Assembly (NCBI GenBank): GCA_016712565.1
Contig: JADJQU010000006.1
Span: 186,001-250,000, forward strand
Origin: Planctomycetota bacterium
GTDB taxonomy: Bacteria > Planctomycetota > UBA1135 > GCA-002686595
Direction of reading: 5' to 3'
DNA: 64,000 nt
In this document: piece after piece, positions 9,497-17,573 of the stretch
Layout: each line of letters starts with the position of its first letter
How positions within the stretch are numbered: the first letter of the stretch is position 1
Program-made: the position numbers and the translations under genes
The notes under the pieces: model-generated
Seen by the model: only the letters and a program-made list of their open reading frames with translations
Databases searched by the model: none
What the model was told of the DNA's origin: nothing

Positions 9497-10318
9497 TCAG
9501 TTCTGCTGCACGCCGCCGGCGCCGCCCGCGCCCCCGGCGGCATTCTGCCCGCCCCCGTTGCCGCGACGGCGGCCGTTGGCGCCGCCCGCGATCCCGCCGG
9601 GGCCGCCGCCCTGTCCGCCGCCCGGGCCGAAGAAGCGCTCGCCCTCGGTCTGCAGGATCTGGTCGGCGATGGACTGACCGAAGGCCTGGGACAGCTGCTC
9701 GGTCTGCCAGGTGCGGAAGGTCTCGAATTGGGTGCGCGCGGTGTCGCGGTCGAAGTTGCCGCCGCGCATGCCCTCGAAGAGCTCCTGGCGCTTGGAGTTG
9801 CTGGCCACCATCAAGTCGGCCAGCCGGGCCTCGTCGCCGGGCGAGAGCGTCAGCTCCTTGGCGATGCGCGCGGCGCGGCGCTGGGCGTTTTCCTTCTCTT
9901 GCTGCAGGCGGCTGGCCTCGGCCTCGGCCGCCTCGCGGGCCTTCTCCTCGGCCAGCACGGCGAGCACGGCCTGGCGCTGTTCGGGGCTCACCGCCACGCT
10001 CCCGGCCGCAACCTCGAGCACGGGCTCGAGCGGCGCGGCGGCGGGCTCCCGGTGGGCCGAGTTGCGCAGGCTCTCCAACTCCAGGGTCATGGCGTCCAGC
10101 CGTGAGCTGAGCATCGCCAGCTGATCCCGGGCCCTTTGGGCCTCCAGGGCGGGCCCGGCGTTCCCGGACCCGGTCTCGCTCAGGGTCGCGACCACCACCT
10201 CAGGCGAGTTCGAGGCCGAGGCCGAGTTCGAGGTCGAGGCAAGCCGCGTGGCCAGGAAGGCCGAGGCACCCGAGGCGAGGACCACGACGAGGCCGAGAAG
10301 CAGATGGATGGGACGCAT
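9497..10318 (-). CDS. Membrane-anchored coiled-coil protein with Gly-rich tail, function unknown
   Basis: The start at 10318 gives an N-terminal signal anchor (HLLLGLVVVLASGASAFLA). A Ser/Ala-rich region and a long charged helix follow (around RQAVLAVLAEEKAREAAEAEA), then a compact helical part (LTLSPGDEARLADLMVASNS...) faintly reminiscent of Spy/CpxP-type helical periplasmic proteins. The last ~40 residues are a low-complexity Gly/Asn/Arg tail. The length is 273 residues. No enzymatic motif is visible. It is the first gene of a probable three-gene reverse operon with psd and the CMD-like gene. No clear Shine-Dalgarno sequence precedes the ATG. Confidence 0.5.
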   Translation of the reverse strand: MRPIHLLLGLVVVLASGASAFLATRLASTSNSASASNSPEVVVATLSETGSGNAGPALEAQRARDQLAMLSSRLDAMTLELESLRNSAHREPAAAPLEPVLEVAAGSVAVSPEQRQAVLAVLAEEKAREAAEAEASRLQQEKENAQRRAARIAKELTLSPGDEARLADLMVASNSKRQELFEGMRGGNFDRDTARTQFETFRTWQTEQLSQAFGQSIADQILQTEGERFFGPGGGQGGGPGGIAGGANGRRRGNGGGQNAAGGAGGAGGVQQN

Positions 10319-10858
10319 GGAGGAGACCTGTTGCTGGGGACGGCCCCGTTGCCGGGGCGGCCCATTTGCCGGAGACGGAAGAATAGCGGTTGTGGCGCTG
10401 GGCCACGAGGGGCGCGCGGGCCGGAGGATCGCCCCTGGCAACCCCGCGGAGGTGCCTGGTGCCCGTCGGTCGCCGGTGCCCTGTGACGCCCCTGGAACCC
10501 GGGCGGGGCGGGCAGGGTTCGAAAAGACCGTGCAAGTCCTCCCCGGCCCGGGACGCGAAGGAGCCCTCCGGGGTGCATGGGGAGTCCCCACGGGTGGACC
10601 CAGGGCAGCCCCGCGGCCGCGGGTCGGGGGGCCGCCCGCCCCGCGGAGCCCCCTGAGACCCCCTGAGACCCCCGGTGGCCCCCGGTGGCCCCCCCGCGAC
10701 CTCGGGACGGGGTCGGGTCGCGGCCTCCCAAGGCGGCGGAGCACCCCGCTCGCCGCACAGGTCCGCCGCTCTTCGGCCGCGGTCGCCCGCGGGCGGCTAC
10801 GCACACTGCGCCGCGGGAGGCGCTGTCCCCGGAGGCCCGGGTTTGGTCAAGTCCGCCC
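10319..10858. other. Divergent intergenic region, 540 bp, no gene seen
   Basis: The region lies between two divergently transcribed genes and should hold both promoters, but I could not assign convincing -35/-10 boxes. It is extremely GC-rich. At 10651-10690 there are two tandem decamer pairs (ccctgagacc twice, then cccggtggcc twice). ORFs crossing the region have biased, low-complexity translations and are not credible. Confidence 0.5.
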
Positions 10859-12010
10859 ATGGACCTTCGACTGAGCGAGGAACTCCGCATGGTGCGCGAC
10901 CTGGCGCGGGACTTCACCGAGAAGCGCGTGCGCCCGCTTTCCGCCCAGATCGAGCGCGAACATCGCGTGCCGCGGGAGTTGATGGACGAGCTGGCCCAGA
11001 CCGGCCTCTTGGGCGTGGCCATTCCGGAGGAATACGGGGGCGCGGGCCTGGGCGAAACGGGCCTGTGCCTCGTCATGGAGGAAATCACCCGCGGGGATTT
11101 TTCCGTGGCGGTGACCTACGGCGCCCATGCCTCCATCGGCGCCATGAGCCTGCAGATCGGCGGATCGAAGGAGCAGAAGGAGCGCTGGCTGCCCCAGTTC
11201 GCGGTGGGCTCCGTGCTGGGAGCCTACGCGCTCTCGGAAGCCAACGCCGGCTCCGATCCCGGCGCCATGCAGACCCTCGCCGTGCGCGACGGCGCGGGCT
11301 GGCGACTGGACGGGGAGAAGGTCTGGATCACCAACGGCGACATGGCCGATCTGGTGACGGTCTACGCCGTGACCGACCGGGCCAAGCGGGCCCACGGCGG
11401 CATCACGGCCTTTCTGGTGCCCAGCGACTCAGCGGGTTTCCGGGTCGGCAAGCGCGAGGAAAAAATGGGCCAGCGCGGGTCCTCGACGGTGACGCTCTCC
11501 TTCGAGGGGGTGCGGCTCCCCGACGAGTACCGGCTCGGGGAGGTGGGGGAGGGATTCAAGATCGCCATGGCGACCCTGGATCGAGGACGGCTCACGTTGG
11601 GCGCCAATTGCCTGGGTTGCGCCCGGGAGGCCCACGCCCTGTCGGTGTCCTACGCCAACCAGCGCGAGGTCTTCGGGAAGCCCCTCGCCGCCCAGCAGGC
11701 GATCCAGTGGATGCTGGCCGACAACGCCACGGAGCTCTTTGCCATGGAAAGCCTGGTCTATCGGGCCGCCCACATGTGCGACCAGGGGGAGCCCTTCAGC
11801 CGCGAGTCGGCGATGGTCAAGCTGTTCGCCAGCGAGGCCCTCGGTCGGATCGTGGACCGGGCCGTGCAAATCCACGGCGGCATGGGCTATTCGGCCGAGT
11901 TCGTGATCGAGAAGCTCTACCGCGATGCGCGCGTGACCCGCATTTATGAAGGCACCAGCGAGATCCAGCGCATCGTGATCGCGCGCGACGTGCTCCAGCG
12001 GGGGGCCTAG
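10859..12010 (+). CDS. Acyl-CoA dehydrogenase
   Basis: This FAD-dependent enzyme introduces the alpha-beta double bond into an acyl-CoA thioester. The start MDLRLSEELRMVRDLARDF (ATG at 10859) gives 383 residues, the usual size; the longer frame adds only low-complexity sequence. Visible motifs are GLLGVAIPEEYGGAG, YALSEANAGSD (FAD/substrate contact), KVWITNGDMAD, EVFGKPLAAQQAIQWMLAD, QIHGGMGYSAEF and the C-terminal IYEGTSEIQR, whose Glu (about residue 364) is the expected catalytic base of short-chain type enzymes. Substrate chain length cannot be read from sequence. No ETF or thiolase genes lie nearby. Confidence 0.9.
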   Translation: MDLRLSEELRMVRDLARDFTEKRVRPLSAQIEREHRVPRELMDELAQTGLLGVAIPEEYGGAGLGETGLCLVMEEITRGDFSVAVTYGAHASIGAMSLQIGGSKEQKERWLPQFAVGSVLGAYALSEANAGSDPGAMQTLAVRDGAGWRLDGEKVWITNGDMADLVTVYAVTDRAKRAHGGITAFLVPSDSAGFRVGKREEKMGQRGSSTVTLSFEGVRLPDEYRLGEVGEGFKIAMATLDRGRLTLGANCLGCAREAHALSVSYANQREVFGKPLAAQQAIQWMLADNATELFAMESLVYRAAHMCDQGEPFSRESAMVKLFASEALGRIVDRAVQIHGGMGYSAEFVIEKLYRDARVTRIYEGTSEIQRIVIARDVLQRGA

Positions 12011-12011
12011 G

Positions 12012-12293
12012 ATGTCGCTCCCGTTCGCGGGCCTGCTGGTCGCGGCCCTCCGGCCGCTTTCGGGGACGATCCTCGGGCCGGCCCCCGGGCAGCCCCTCGC
12101 ATCGGCAACGGATGCGGCCGCCGCCGCAATCCGCATCGCTCCCTCCGGCTCCGCCCCGGCCCACGACCCGCTCCACGGCCTGCTGCCCCTGGCGGGCTTC
12201 GGCGGCGCCAAGCTGCTGCTCCTGATCGTGGTGATCGCCCTGCCCCTGATCCTGGTGATCGGGTCCTGGCTGAGACGCTCACGGCCGCGTTGA
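12012..12293 (+). CDS. Small hydrophobic protein, hypothetical
   Basis: This 93-residue ORF starts one base after the acyl-CoA dehydrogenase stop, a typical operon spacing. It has a weak N-terminal hydrophobic segment, an Ala/Pro-rich middle and one strong membrane helix near the C-terminus (LLLLIVVIALPLILVIGSWL) ending in basic residues (RRSRPR), as expected for a single-pass membrane protein with a cytoplasmic tail. No family recognised. Its stop lies inside the putative glmU -35 box. It may be a real small membrane protein or a fortuitous frame. Confidence 0.4.
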   Translation: MSLPFAGLLVAALRPLSGTILGPAPGQPLASATDAAAAAIRIAPSGSAPAHDPLHGLLPLAGFGGAKLLLLIVVIALPLILVIGSWLRRSRPR

Positions 12294-12319
12294 CGCTTTC
12301 GGTCGGCCTCGCGTATCCT
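12290..12319 (+). promoter_or_regulatory. Putative sigma70-type promoter for glmU
   Basis: TTGACG at 12290-12295 and TATCCT at 12314-12319 are separated by 18 bases, upstream of the glmU start with a leader of roughly 85-90 bases. The position and fit to the consensus support it; there is no experimental evidence. Confidence 0.55.
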
Positions 12320-12411
12320 CTTCGCCCCCGACCTCGGTCCAGGGGTTCCTCCCGCCCCTCCGCGGGGGCGCCCGTGGGCCCCGAGCGTCCAGAGTGCCAC
12401 CCCGCGCAATC

Positions 12412-13718
12412 ATGAACTCCCGGCCCGATACCGTCGTGATCCTGGCCGCCGGCCAGGGCACGCGGATGAAGAGCCCGGCGGCCAAGGTGCTCGCACCCCT
12501 GTGCGGACGACCGATGATCGCCTGGGTGGTCGATCAGGCCTTGGCGCTCTCCCCGACCCGCGTGCTCGTGGTGGTGGGCCACCAAGGGGCGGAGGTGGCG
12601 GCCGCCGTCGCGGCCCATTTCCCCGGCCGGCCCATCGAGTGCGTGACCCAGTCGCCCCAGCGCGGCACCGGCCATGCCCTGCAGGTTTGCCTGCCGGTGC
12701 TCGGCCCCGATCCGGGCCGCGTGGTGGTGCTCTACGGCGACATGCCGCTCCTGGCGCCGGCGAGCCTGGAGCGCCTGTGCGAGGCCCAGGCCGCCACCGG
12801 CGGCGGCGCGGCCCTGCTCACCGCCCTGCCCGCGCAGCCGCGCGGTTTCGGTCGCGTGGTGCGCGCCGCCACGGGAGAGGTGCGCGCATCGTCGAGGAGA
12901 AAGACGCCAGCCCCGAGATCAAGGCCCTGCGCGAGGTGAACCTCGGCGTCTACTGCTTCCCCGGCACCGAGCTCCTGCGCATCCTGCCGACCCTGACTTC
13001 GGCCAACGCGCAGAACGAGTTCTACCTCACCGACGTGATCGAACGTCTGGTGTCCGGCGGGCGCGCCGTGGGGGCCCTGGTCCTGGAGGACGAGCGCGAG
13101 GCCATCGGCGTCAACACCCTGGCGCACCTGGCCTGGCGCGCCAGGAACCGTACGCGATCCTGGAGCGCCACCTCCTGGCGGGGGTTTCGATCGTCGACCC
13201 GCGCACCACCTACATCGACCACGGCGTCGAGATCGGTGCCGGCACCACGATCCACCCTTGCACCGTGATCCAGTCCGGGGTCAAGATCGGCGCGGGCTGT
13301 GAAATCGGCCCCTTCGCCCCCATCGGGGACGGCTCGGACCTGGAAGACGGCGCCGCAATCGGCAATTTCGCCGAGGTCAACCGCGTTCCCGGTGGTCGGC
13401 AAGAAGTCCAAGGCCAAGCACCTCGCCTACCTGGGCGACGCGACCCTGGGCGAACGGGTCAACATCGGAGCGGGCACGATCTTCGCCAACTACGACGGCG
13501 CGCACAAGTCGCCACGCCGCGTCGCGGACAACACTTTCCTGGGCTGCGGGATCGATCCTGGTTGCGCCCGTGGACGGGCGAAGGAGCGGTGCCGGGCGCC
13601 AGCCCGGTGGTCAAGCGCAACGACCCAGGTCGGCGCGGGCGAACTCTGGGTCGGAGTCCGCGCGCCCAAACCAGAAGCGTCCCAGCGGCCCGCGGGTGCG
13701 CCGGAAAGGAAGAGGACC
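12412..13718 (+). CDS. glmU: Bifunctional UDP-GlcNAc pyrophosphorylase / GlcN-1-P acetyltransferase, frameshifted
   Basis: GlmU makes UDP-GlcNAc for peptidoglycan and lipid A. The N-terminal uridylyltransferase shows LAAGQGTRMKSPAAKVL, YGDMPLL and VNLGVYCF; the C-terminal left-handed beta-helix shows IDPxTTYID-like VDPRTTYIDHGVEIG, IGPFAPI, KKSKAKHLAYLGDA and ERVNIGAGTIFANYDG. The frame changes near 12885 (one base lost), near 13140 (one lost), near 13395 (one gained) and again after about 13560, in the last hexapeptide turns, where alignment is uncertain. No stop codon separates the tail (GAGELWVGVRAPKP) from prs in that frame, so the end given is the base before the prs ATG. The density of indels in an essential gene points to sequence errors. 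Confidence 0.8.
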
Positions 13719-14671
13719 ATGGGGTACACGACCGATCGCATCGTGCTCATCTCGGGCACCGCCCACGTCGACCTCTCGCGCGCCATCAGCGCCGAACTCG
13801 ACCTTCCGATCGCCAACGCCCACGTGGGCCGCTTTCCGGACGGCGAGATCGACATCAAGGTCTACGACGACATCCGCGGCGCGGACGTTTTCCTGATCCA
13901 GCCCACCTGTCCCCCGGTCAACGAGAATTGGGTCGAGCTGCTGTTGCTGCTCGACACGCTGCGCCGCGCGAGCGCCGGGCGCATCACGGCGGTGATGCCG
14001 TACTACGGGTACGCCCGCAAGGATCGCAAGGACGAAGGGCGAGTGCCGATCAGCGCCAAAGTGGTCGCCAATACGCTGGTCAGCGTCGGCGCCGACCGCT
14101 TGTTGACCATGGACATGCACGCGGCCCAGATCCAGGGCTTCTACGACATCCCGGTCGACCACCTGTACGCCAAGCCGGTGCTGATGAAGGCCGTGCGACG
14201 TCTGGGCATCGAAAATCCGGTCATCGTGACCCCCGACGTCGGCGGCGTGAAGATGGCGCGCTCCTGGGCCAAAGCCATCGGTGCCGACCTCGCCATCGTC
14301 GACAAACGCCGCATTTCGGGTTCCGAGATCGCCGTCGAACACGTGATCGGCCAAGTCGAAGGCCGCAACGTGATCATCGTCGACGACATGATCTCGACCG
14401 GCGGCTCGATCTCGGAAGCCGCCGCATCGTGCGCCGCGACGGGGCCAAGAAGATCGTGATCGCCGTGTCCCACGCGGTGTTCTGCGGCCCGGCCGTGGAC
14501 CGCCTCGACAGCTCGCCCGCCGACAGGATCCTGGTGACCGACACGATCCCGCGACGCGGCGACAATCCCAAAGCACTCGAGGTGGTCAGCGTCGCGCCGT
14601 TGCTTGCGCGGGCCATCCGAAACATCCACCGCAGCGAATCCGTCAGCTCGCTCTTCGAAGAACTCCCTTGA
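13719..14671 (+). CDS. prs: Ribose-phosphate pyrophosphokinase (PRPP synthetase), one frameshift
   Basis: The enzyme makes PRPP from ribose 5-phosphate and ATP for nucleotide, His and Trp synthesis. It shows PNxxxGxFPDGE-like NAHVGRFPDGEID, a PYYGYARKDRK flexible-loop region, DMHAAQIQGFY, and the PRPP-binding loop VIIVDDMISTGGS. A single C is missing near 14428 (in what should be EAARIVRRDGAKK), after which the frame continues to the proper C-terminus (SVSSLFEELP). Joined length is about 317 residues, normal for the family. The ATG at 13719 has a good GGAAAGGAAGAGG ribosome site. The glmU-prs-rplY-pth order is a widespread conserved cluster. Confidence 0.88.
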
Positions 14672-14722
14672 GGCGGGCCCACGCTCGGCGACGGGAAACC
14701 CTCTTAGGTACTCCCAAGAGCC

Positions 14723-15406
14723 ATGACGACCAAACTCGAAACCGAAGTCCGCCACACCGTGGGCACGCGCTCCGCGCGCAATCTGCGCGCCCAGGGCCGC
14801 ATCCCCGCCAGCCTGCAGCACACGCCGGAGGCTCGCACCTCAACCTCTCCGTGGACGAGACGCGTTCATTTGACCGCGCGCCGCAAGCACGAACACGTGT
14901 TCGAGCTCGACTCGGCGGATGGCGAAGCGCCACCATCCGGTGAACCAGCTGCACTGGGACACCTTCGGCGAGTACATCCAGCACATCGAGTTCCGTCGCG
15001 TCGACCTGACCAAGAAGGCGCGCGTCGAAGTGCCGCTCGAGTTCGTCGGCCACCCGAAGGGCGTGCTGAACCACCTGGTGACGCGCATCGCCGTTTCGAC
15101 CCTGCCCACCTCGATCCCCGACATGATCGAGTGCAGCGTCGCCGACCTGGAGATCGGCGGCTCCGTGCTGCCGCGAAGAGCGATCAAGATGCCGGAACAA
15201 CGTCGACGGCCTCGGAGCCGGACCTGCTTCTGGCACGCATCTCGGCCATCAAGATCGAGGTGGTCGAGGCCGCGCCTGTGGCCGCCGAGGGTGCCACCGT
15301 GGCCGCCCCGGTCGCCGCCGGCAAGACCGAGGCCGGCGCGCCCGCGGCGGGTGCCGCCGCCAAGCCGGAGGCTGGCAAGAAGGACGCCCCCCCGGCCAAG
15401 AAGTAG
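14723..15406 (+). CDS. rplY: 50S ribosomal protein L25/general stress protein Ctc, multiple frameshifts
   Basis: L25 binds 5S rRNA in the large subunit. The N-terminus (ETEVRHTVGTRSARNLRAQG) and TL5-type C-terminal domain (HPVNQLHWDTF, IEFRRVDLTKKARVEVPLE, GVLNHLVTRIAVS, PDLLLARISAIKIEVVE) are clear but spread over three frames. Changes are needed near 14835, 14880, 14935 and at least once, probably twice, at 15180-15225. A low-complexity Ala/Pro/Lys tail ends the protein, as is common for long L25 proteins. The gap after prs is 51 bases. The gene looks intact once indels are corrected. A strong intrinsic terminator follows. Confidence 0.82.
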   Translation: MTTKLETEVRHTVGTRSARNLRAQGRIPASLQHTPEARTSTSPWTRRVHLTARRKHEHVFELDSADGEAPPSGEPAALGHLRRVHPAHRVPSRRPDQEGARRSAARVRRPPEGRAEPPGDAHRRFDPAHLDPRHDRVQRRRPGDRRLRAAAKSDQDAGTTSTASEPDLLLARISAIKIEVVEAAPVAAEGATVAAPVAAGKTEAGAPAAGAAAKPEAGKKDAPPAKK

Positions 15407-15430
15407 CGGGCCGCGAGGCCGAGCCATGCA

Positions 15431-15468
15431 CCACGGGTCCCCGGCGAACCGGGGGCCCGTGGTTTTTT
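15431..15468 (+). terminator. Rho-independent terminator of glmU-prs-rplY
   Basis: A 14-bp GC-rich stem (CCACGGGTCCCCGG with CCGGGGGCCCGTGG, one T-G pair) and a CGAA loop at 15431-15462 are followed by six T residues, 24 bases after the L25 stop. Confidence 0.88.
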
Positions 15469-15586
15469 CGTCTCGTGCGCCCGCGGGCCGGCCCTGGGCC
15501 GTCCAGGAGGGCGCCTCGGCCGCCGCAGGGGCGCGCGGGCCCGGCTCCGACCGGGGCGGCGGGCGGTGGGGGCCGTCCCCGCGCCC

Positions 15587-15614
15587 TTGCCCTCGCCGCG
15601 GCGGTCCGTATACT
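15587..15614 (+). promoter_or_regulatory. Putative sigma70-type promoter for pth and the ribosomal protein genes
   Basis: TTGCCC at 15587-15592 and TATACT at 15609-15614 are 16 bases apart, just after a terminator and 13 bases before the pth start. The very short leader implies a short 5' UTR. Confidence 0.5.
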
Positions 15615-15627
15615 CCTCGACCCTCCA

Positions 15628-16233
15628 ATGGAAGGACAGGGACGGCTCCTCGTCGGCCTGGGCAACCCCGGTTCCCAGTACGACTGGACTCCGCACAACC
15701 TGGGCTTCCATGTGCTCGACCATCTGGCGGCACGGGAGGGATGGATCTTTGAACCGGCTGCCCGTCTGGAAGGGGGTCACGGCCTGGGGAAGTTCGTGTT
15801 CGCGCGCGCGGGAACGCACGCGTGGCTCGTCAAGCCCCTGACCTACATGAACCTCTCCGGCCAGGTGGTCCATCCCCTGTCCCGCCACCTGGGAGTGGCT
15901 CCGGCGTCGGTGCTGGTCGTCTACGACGACCTGGACCTCTCCCTGGGCGCTCTCCGCATCCGCCCCCAGGGCGGCCACGGCGGTCACAACGGGATGAAAT
16001 CGATCGCCGAAGCGCTCGGCACCGATCGTTTCCCACGCCTGCGCGTCGGGATCGGCAGGCCGAGAACCGATGCGGCGCGCTATGTGCTCGAACCGTTTTC
16101 CCCGTCGGGACGGGTCGAGGCCGAAATCTCGGTGGCCCAGGCCAGCGACTTCTGCCTCGACTGGATCCGCGGCGAGGAACTCGACCGGGCCATGACGCGG
16201 TACCACAGCCGCTGGAACCAGGACGCGGGCTAG
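15628..16233 (+). CDS. pth: Peptidyl-tRNA hydrolase
   Basis: Pth frees tRNA from peptidyl-tRNA that drops off ribosomes. The ATG at 15628 gives 201 residues, the usual size; the longer frame adds Pro/Arg-rich sequence over the promoter. The catalytic set is present: Asn in VGLGNPGSQY, His in TPHNLGF (the general base), Asp in VYDDLDL, and Asn in GGHNGMKS. LKPxTYMN-type VKPLTYMNLSGQ is also intact. It is the first gene of the probable pth-rpsF-rpsR-rplI transcript. Confidence 0.94.
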   Translation: MEGQGRLLVGLGNPGSQYDWTPHNLGFHVLDHLAAREGWIFEPAARLEGGHGLGKFVFARAGTHAWLVKPLTYMNLSGQVVHPLSRHLGVAPASVLVVYDDLDLSLGALRIRPQGGHGGHNGMKSIAEALGTDRFPRLRVGIGRPRTDAARYVLEPFSPSGRVEAEISVAQASDFCLDWIRGEELDRAMTRYHSRWNQDAG

Positions 16234-16265
16234 CCCCGTCCGCACACACGAAGAAGGAATCGAGC

Positions 16266-16745
16266 TTGAATCAATACGAAGGGATGTTCCTCCTGGACAA
16301 CCAGGTGGTGCGTGCGGACTACAAGGCTGCCAAGGCCTTGGTGACCGACATGCTGAAGAAGCACGGCGCGGAAATTACCTGCGCCCGTCGCTGGGATGAG
16401 CGCCGGCTGGCCTATCCGATCCAGGGGCGCCTGCGCGCCACGTACCTCTTGACCTACTTCAAGGTCCCGGGTTCGGCGATCGTCGGCATCCGTCGCGACG
16501 CGGAACTGGACGAGCGCATCCTGCGCAACCTGCTGATCTCCGTGGAGGAGGTCCCGGCCAAGGAACTCGAACTGGGCCTGGCCGAGGGCGACGACTACGC
16601 GCCGCCGCCGCCGCCGGCCGACGACGCCATCGACCGTGAGGAGCCCCTGGTGGGCGCCCTGGTCCCCGAAGACGGTGAATCCCCCGAACTGGAGGGCGTC
16701 GCCGAGGACGTTCCCGCCAGCCTGAACGACATCGAGGAGGTGTGA
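16266..16745 (+). CDS. rpsF: 30S ribosomal protein S6
   Basis: S6 pairs with S18 on the platform of the small subunit. The start is taken as TTG at 16266 because family members begin just before the NQYEGMFLLDN strand, and GAAGGAA lies upstream; the first ATG in frame (16284) would cut off that strand. The core shows RRWDERRLAYPIQGR and TYLLTYFKVPG. About 55 residues of Pro-rich and strongly acidic tail (DDYAPPPPPADDAID..., EDGESPELEGVAEDVP) extend beyond the globular domain. It overlaps no neighbour and is one base from rpsR. Confidence 0.92.
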   Translation: MNQYEGMFLLDNQVVRADYKAAKALVTDMLKKHGAEITCARRWDERRLAYPIQGRLRATYLLTYFKVPGSAIVGIRRDAELDERILRNLLISVEEVPAKELELGLAEGDDYAPPPPPADDAIDREEPLVGALVPEDGESPELEGVAEDVPASLNDIEEV

Positions 16746-16746
16746 G

Positions 16747-16980
16747 ATGGGAATGAAAATTGCCGCCAAGCCGCGCGCGCCGTTGGTCCCCGTGGGCCGC
16801 AAGCGTTGCGACGATCCGCGCATCGACTACAAGGACATCGCCTACCTGGCGAAGTTCATGACGCCCCAGGCCCAGCTGCAGAGCCGGCGCCGGACGAGTT
16901 TCTGCGCCCAGTGCCAGCGCCAGCTCAAGCAGTCGGTCAAGCGGGCGCGTTTCATGGGCCTCCTGCCTTTCGTCGGCTGA
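16747..16980 (+). CDS. rpsR: 30S ribosomal protein S18
   Basis: The 77-residue S18 shows IDYKDIAYLAKFMTP and the conserved C-terminal KQSVKRARFMGLLPF. Two Cys occur (KRCDDPRIDYKD; FCAQCQ is extra), so only the first Cys of a zinc-ribbon S18 form is in its usual place. It begins one base after the rpsF stop, with GGAGG inside the end of rpsF, so translation is probably coupled. Confidence 0.95.
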   Translation: MGMKIAAKPRAPLVPVGRKRCDDPRIDYKDIAYLAKFMTPQAQLQSRRRTSFCAQCQRQLKQSVKRARFMGLLPFVG

Positions 16981-16996
16981 GCGGAGCGAAAGAACC

Positions 16997-17455
16997 ATGT
17001 CGAAGAACATCGAAGTCCTCCTGCGCGACCACGTCGACGCCCTCGGTGAGTGCGGCGACGTCGTGCGCGTGCGTTCGGGCTACGCCCGGAACTACCTGTT
17101 GCCCCTGGGGCTCGCCACCGAGGCCACGCCCGAGAACAAGAAGCTGATGGAGCGCCGCCGGGTCAAGCTCGACGCGGTCGCGGCCATCGAGAACGCCGAA
17201 ATGGACGCCTGGATCGCCCAGCTCGCCGGCACGGTGGTCACCACCACCGAGCGCGCCGATGCCCAGGGGCACCTGTTCGGCTCGGTCAACGCGGCGGCCA
17301 TCGTCGGCCTGCTGGCGGCCGCCGGCCACAAGGTCGAGGAGAAGAACGTGCGCCTGGAAGCCCCCCTCAAGACGGTGGGCGAGCACACGGTCAAGATCCA
17401 CGTCCACAAGGACCGCAACGCCGAGGTCAAGGTCGTGATCGCCGCCGGCGCCTGA
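16997..17455 (+). CDS. rplI: 50S ribosomal protein L9
   Basis: The 152-residue L9 binds 23S rRNA near the L1 stalk. The N-terminal domain has the signature GDVVRVRSGYARNYLLPLGL, followed by the connecting helix (NKKLMERRRVKLDAV) and the C-terminal domain (GHLFGSVNAAAI...VRLEAPLKTVGEHTVKIHVH). It lies 16 bases after rpsR and completes the conserved rpsF-rpsR-rplI order. A terminator follows. Confidence 0.95.
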   Translation: MSKNIEVLLRDHVDALGECGDVVRVRSGYARNYLLPLGLATEATPENKKLMERRRVKLDAVAAIENAEMDAWIAQLAGTVVTTTERADAQGHLFGSVNAAAIVGLLAAAGHKVEEKNVRLEAPLKTVGEHTVKIHVHKDRNAEVKVVIAAGA

Positions 17456-17476
17456 GCCGCCGGACCCGCTCCCTCC

Positions 17477-17520
17477 GCGGCGCGCGCTCCTCCCCCGGGA
17501 GAAGCGCGCGCCGCTTTTCT
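17477..17520 (+). terminator. Rho-independent terminator after rplI
   Basis: A 12-bp stem (GCGGCGCGCGCT with AGCGCGCGCCGC), with further pairing possible inside the loop, is followed by TTTTCT, 21 bases past the L9 stop. Confidence 0.8.
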
Positions 17521-17573
17521 GGGGGGGGCCGCTGGGATATCCTGCGAGCGCGCCAGAGCCGGCGCCCGATCCG

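Noticed and set aside
12412..15406. Programmed ribosomal frameshifting as explanation for the broken glmU, prs and rplY genes
   Set aside because: Shifts occur at many unrelated sites in both directions without slippery heptamers or conserved structures; indel errors explain them better.
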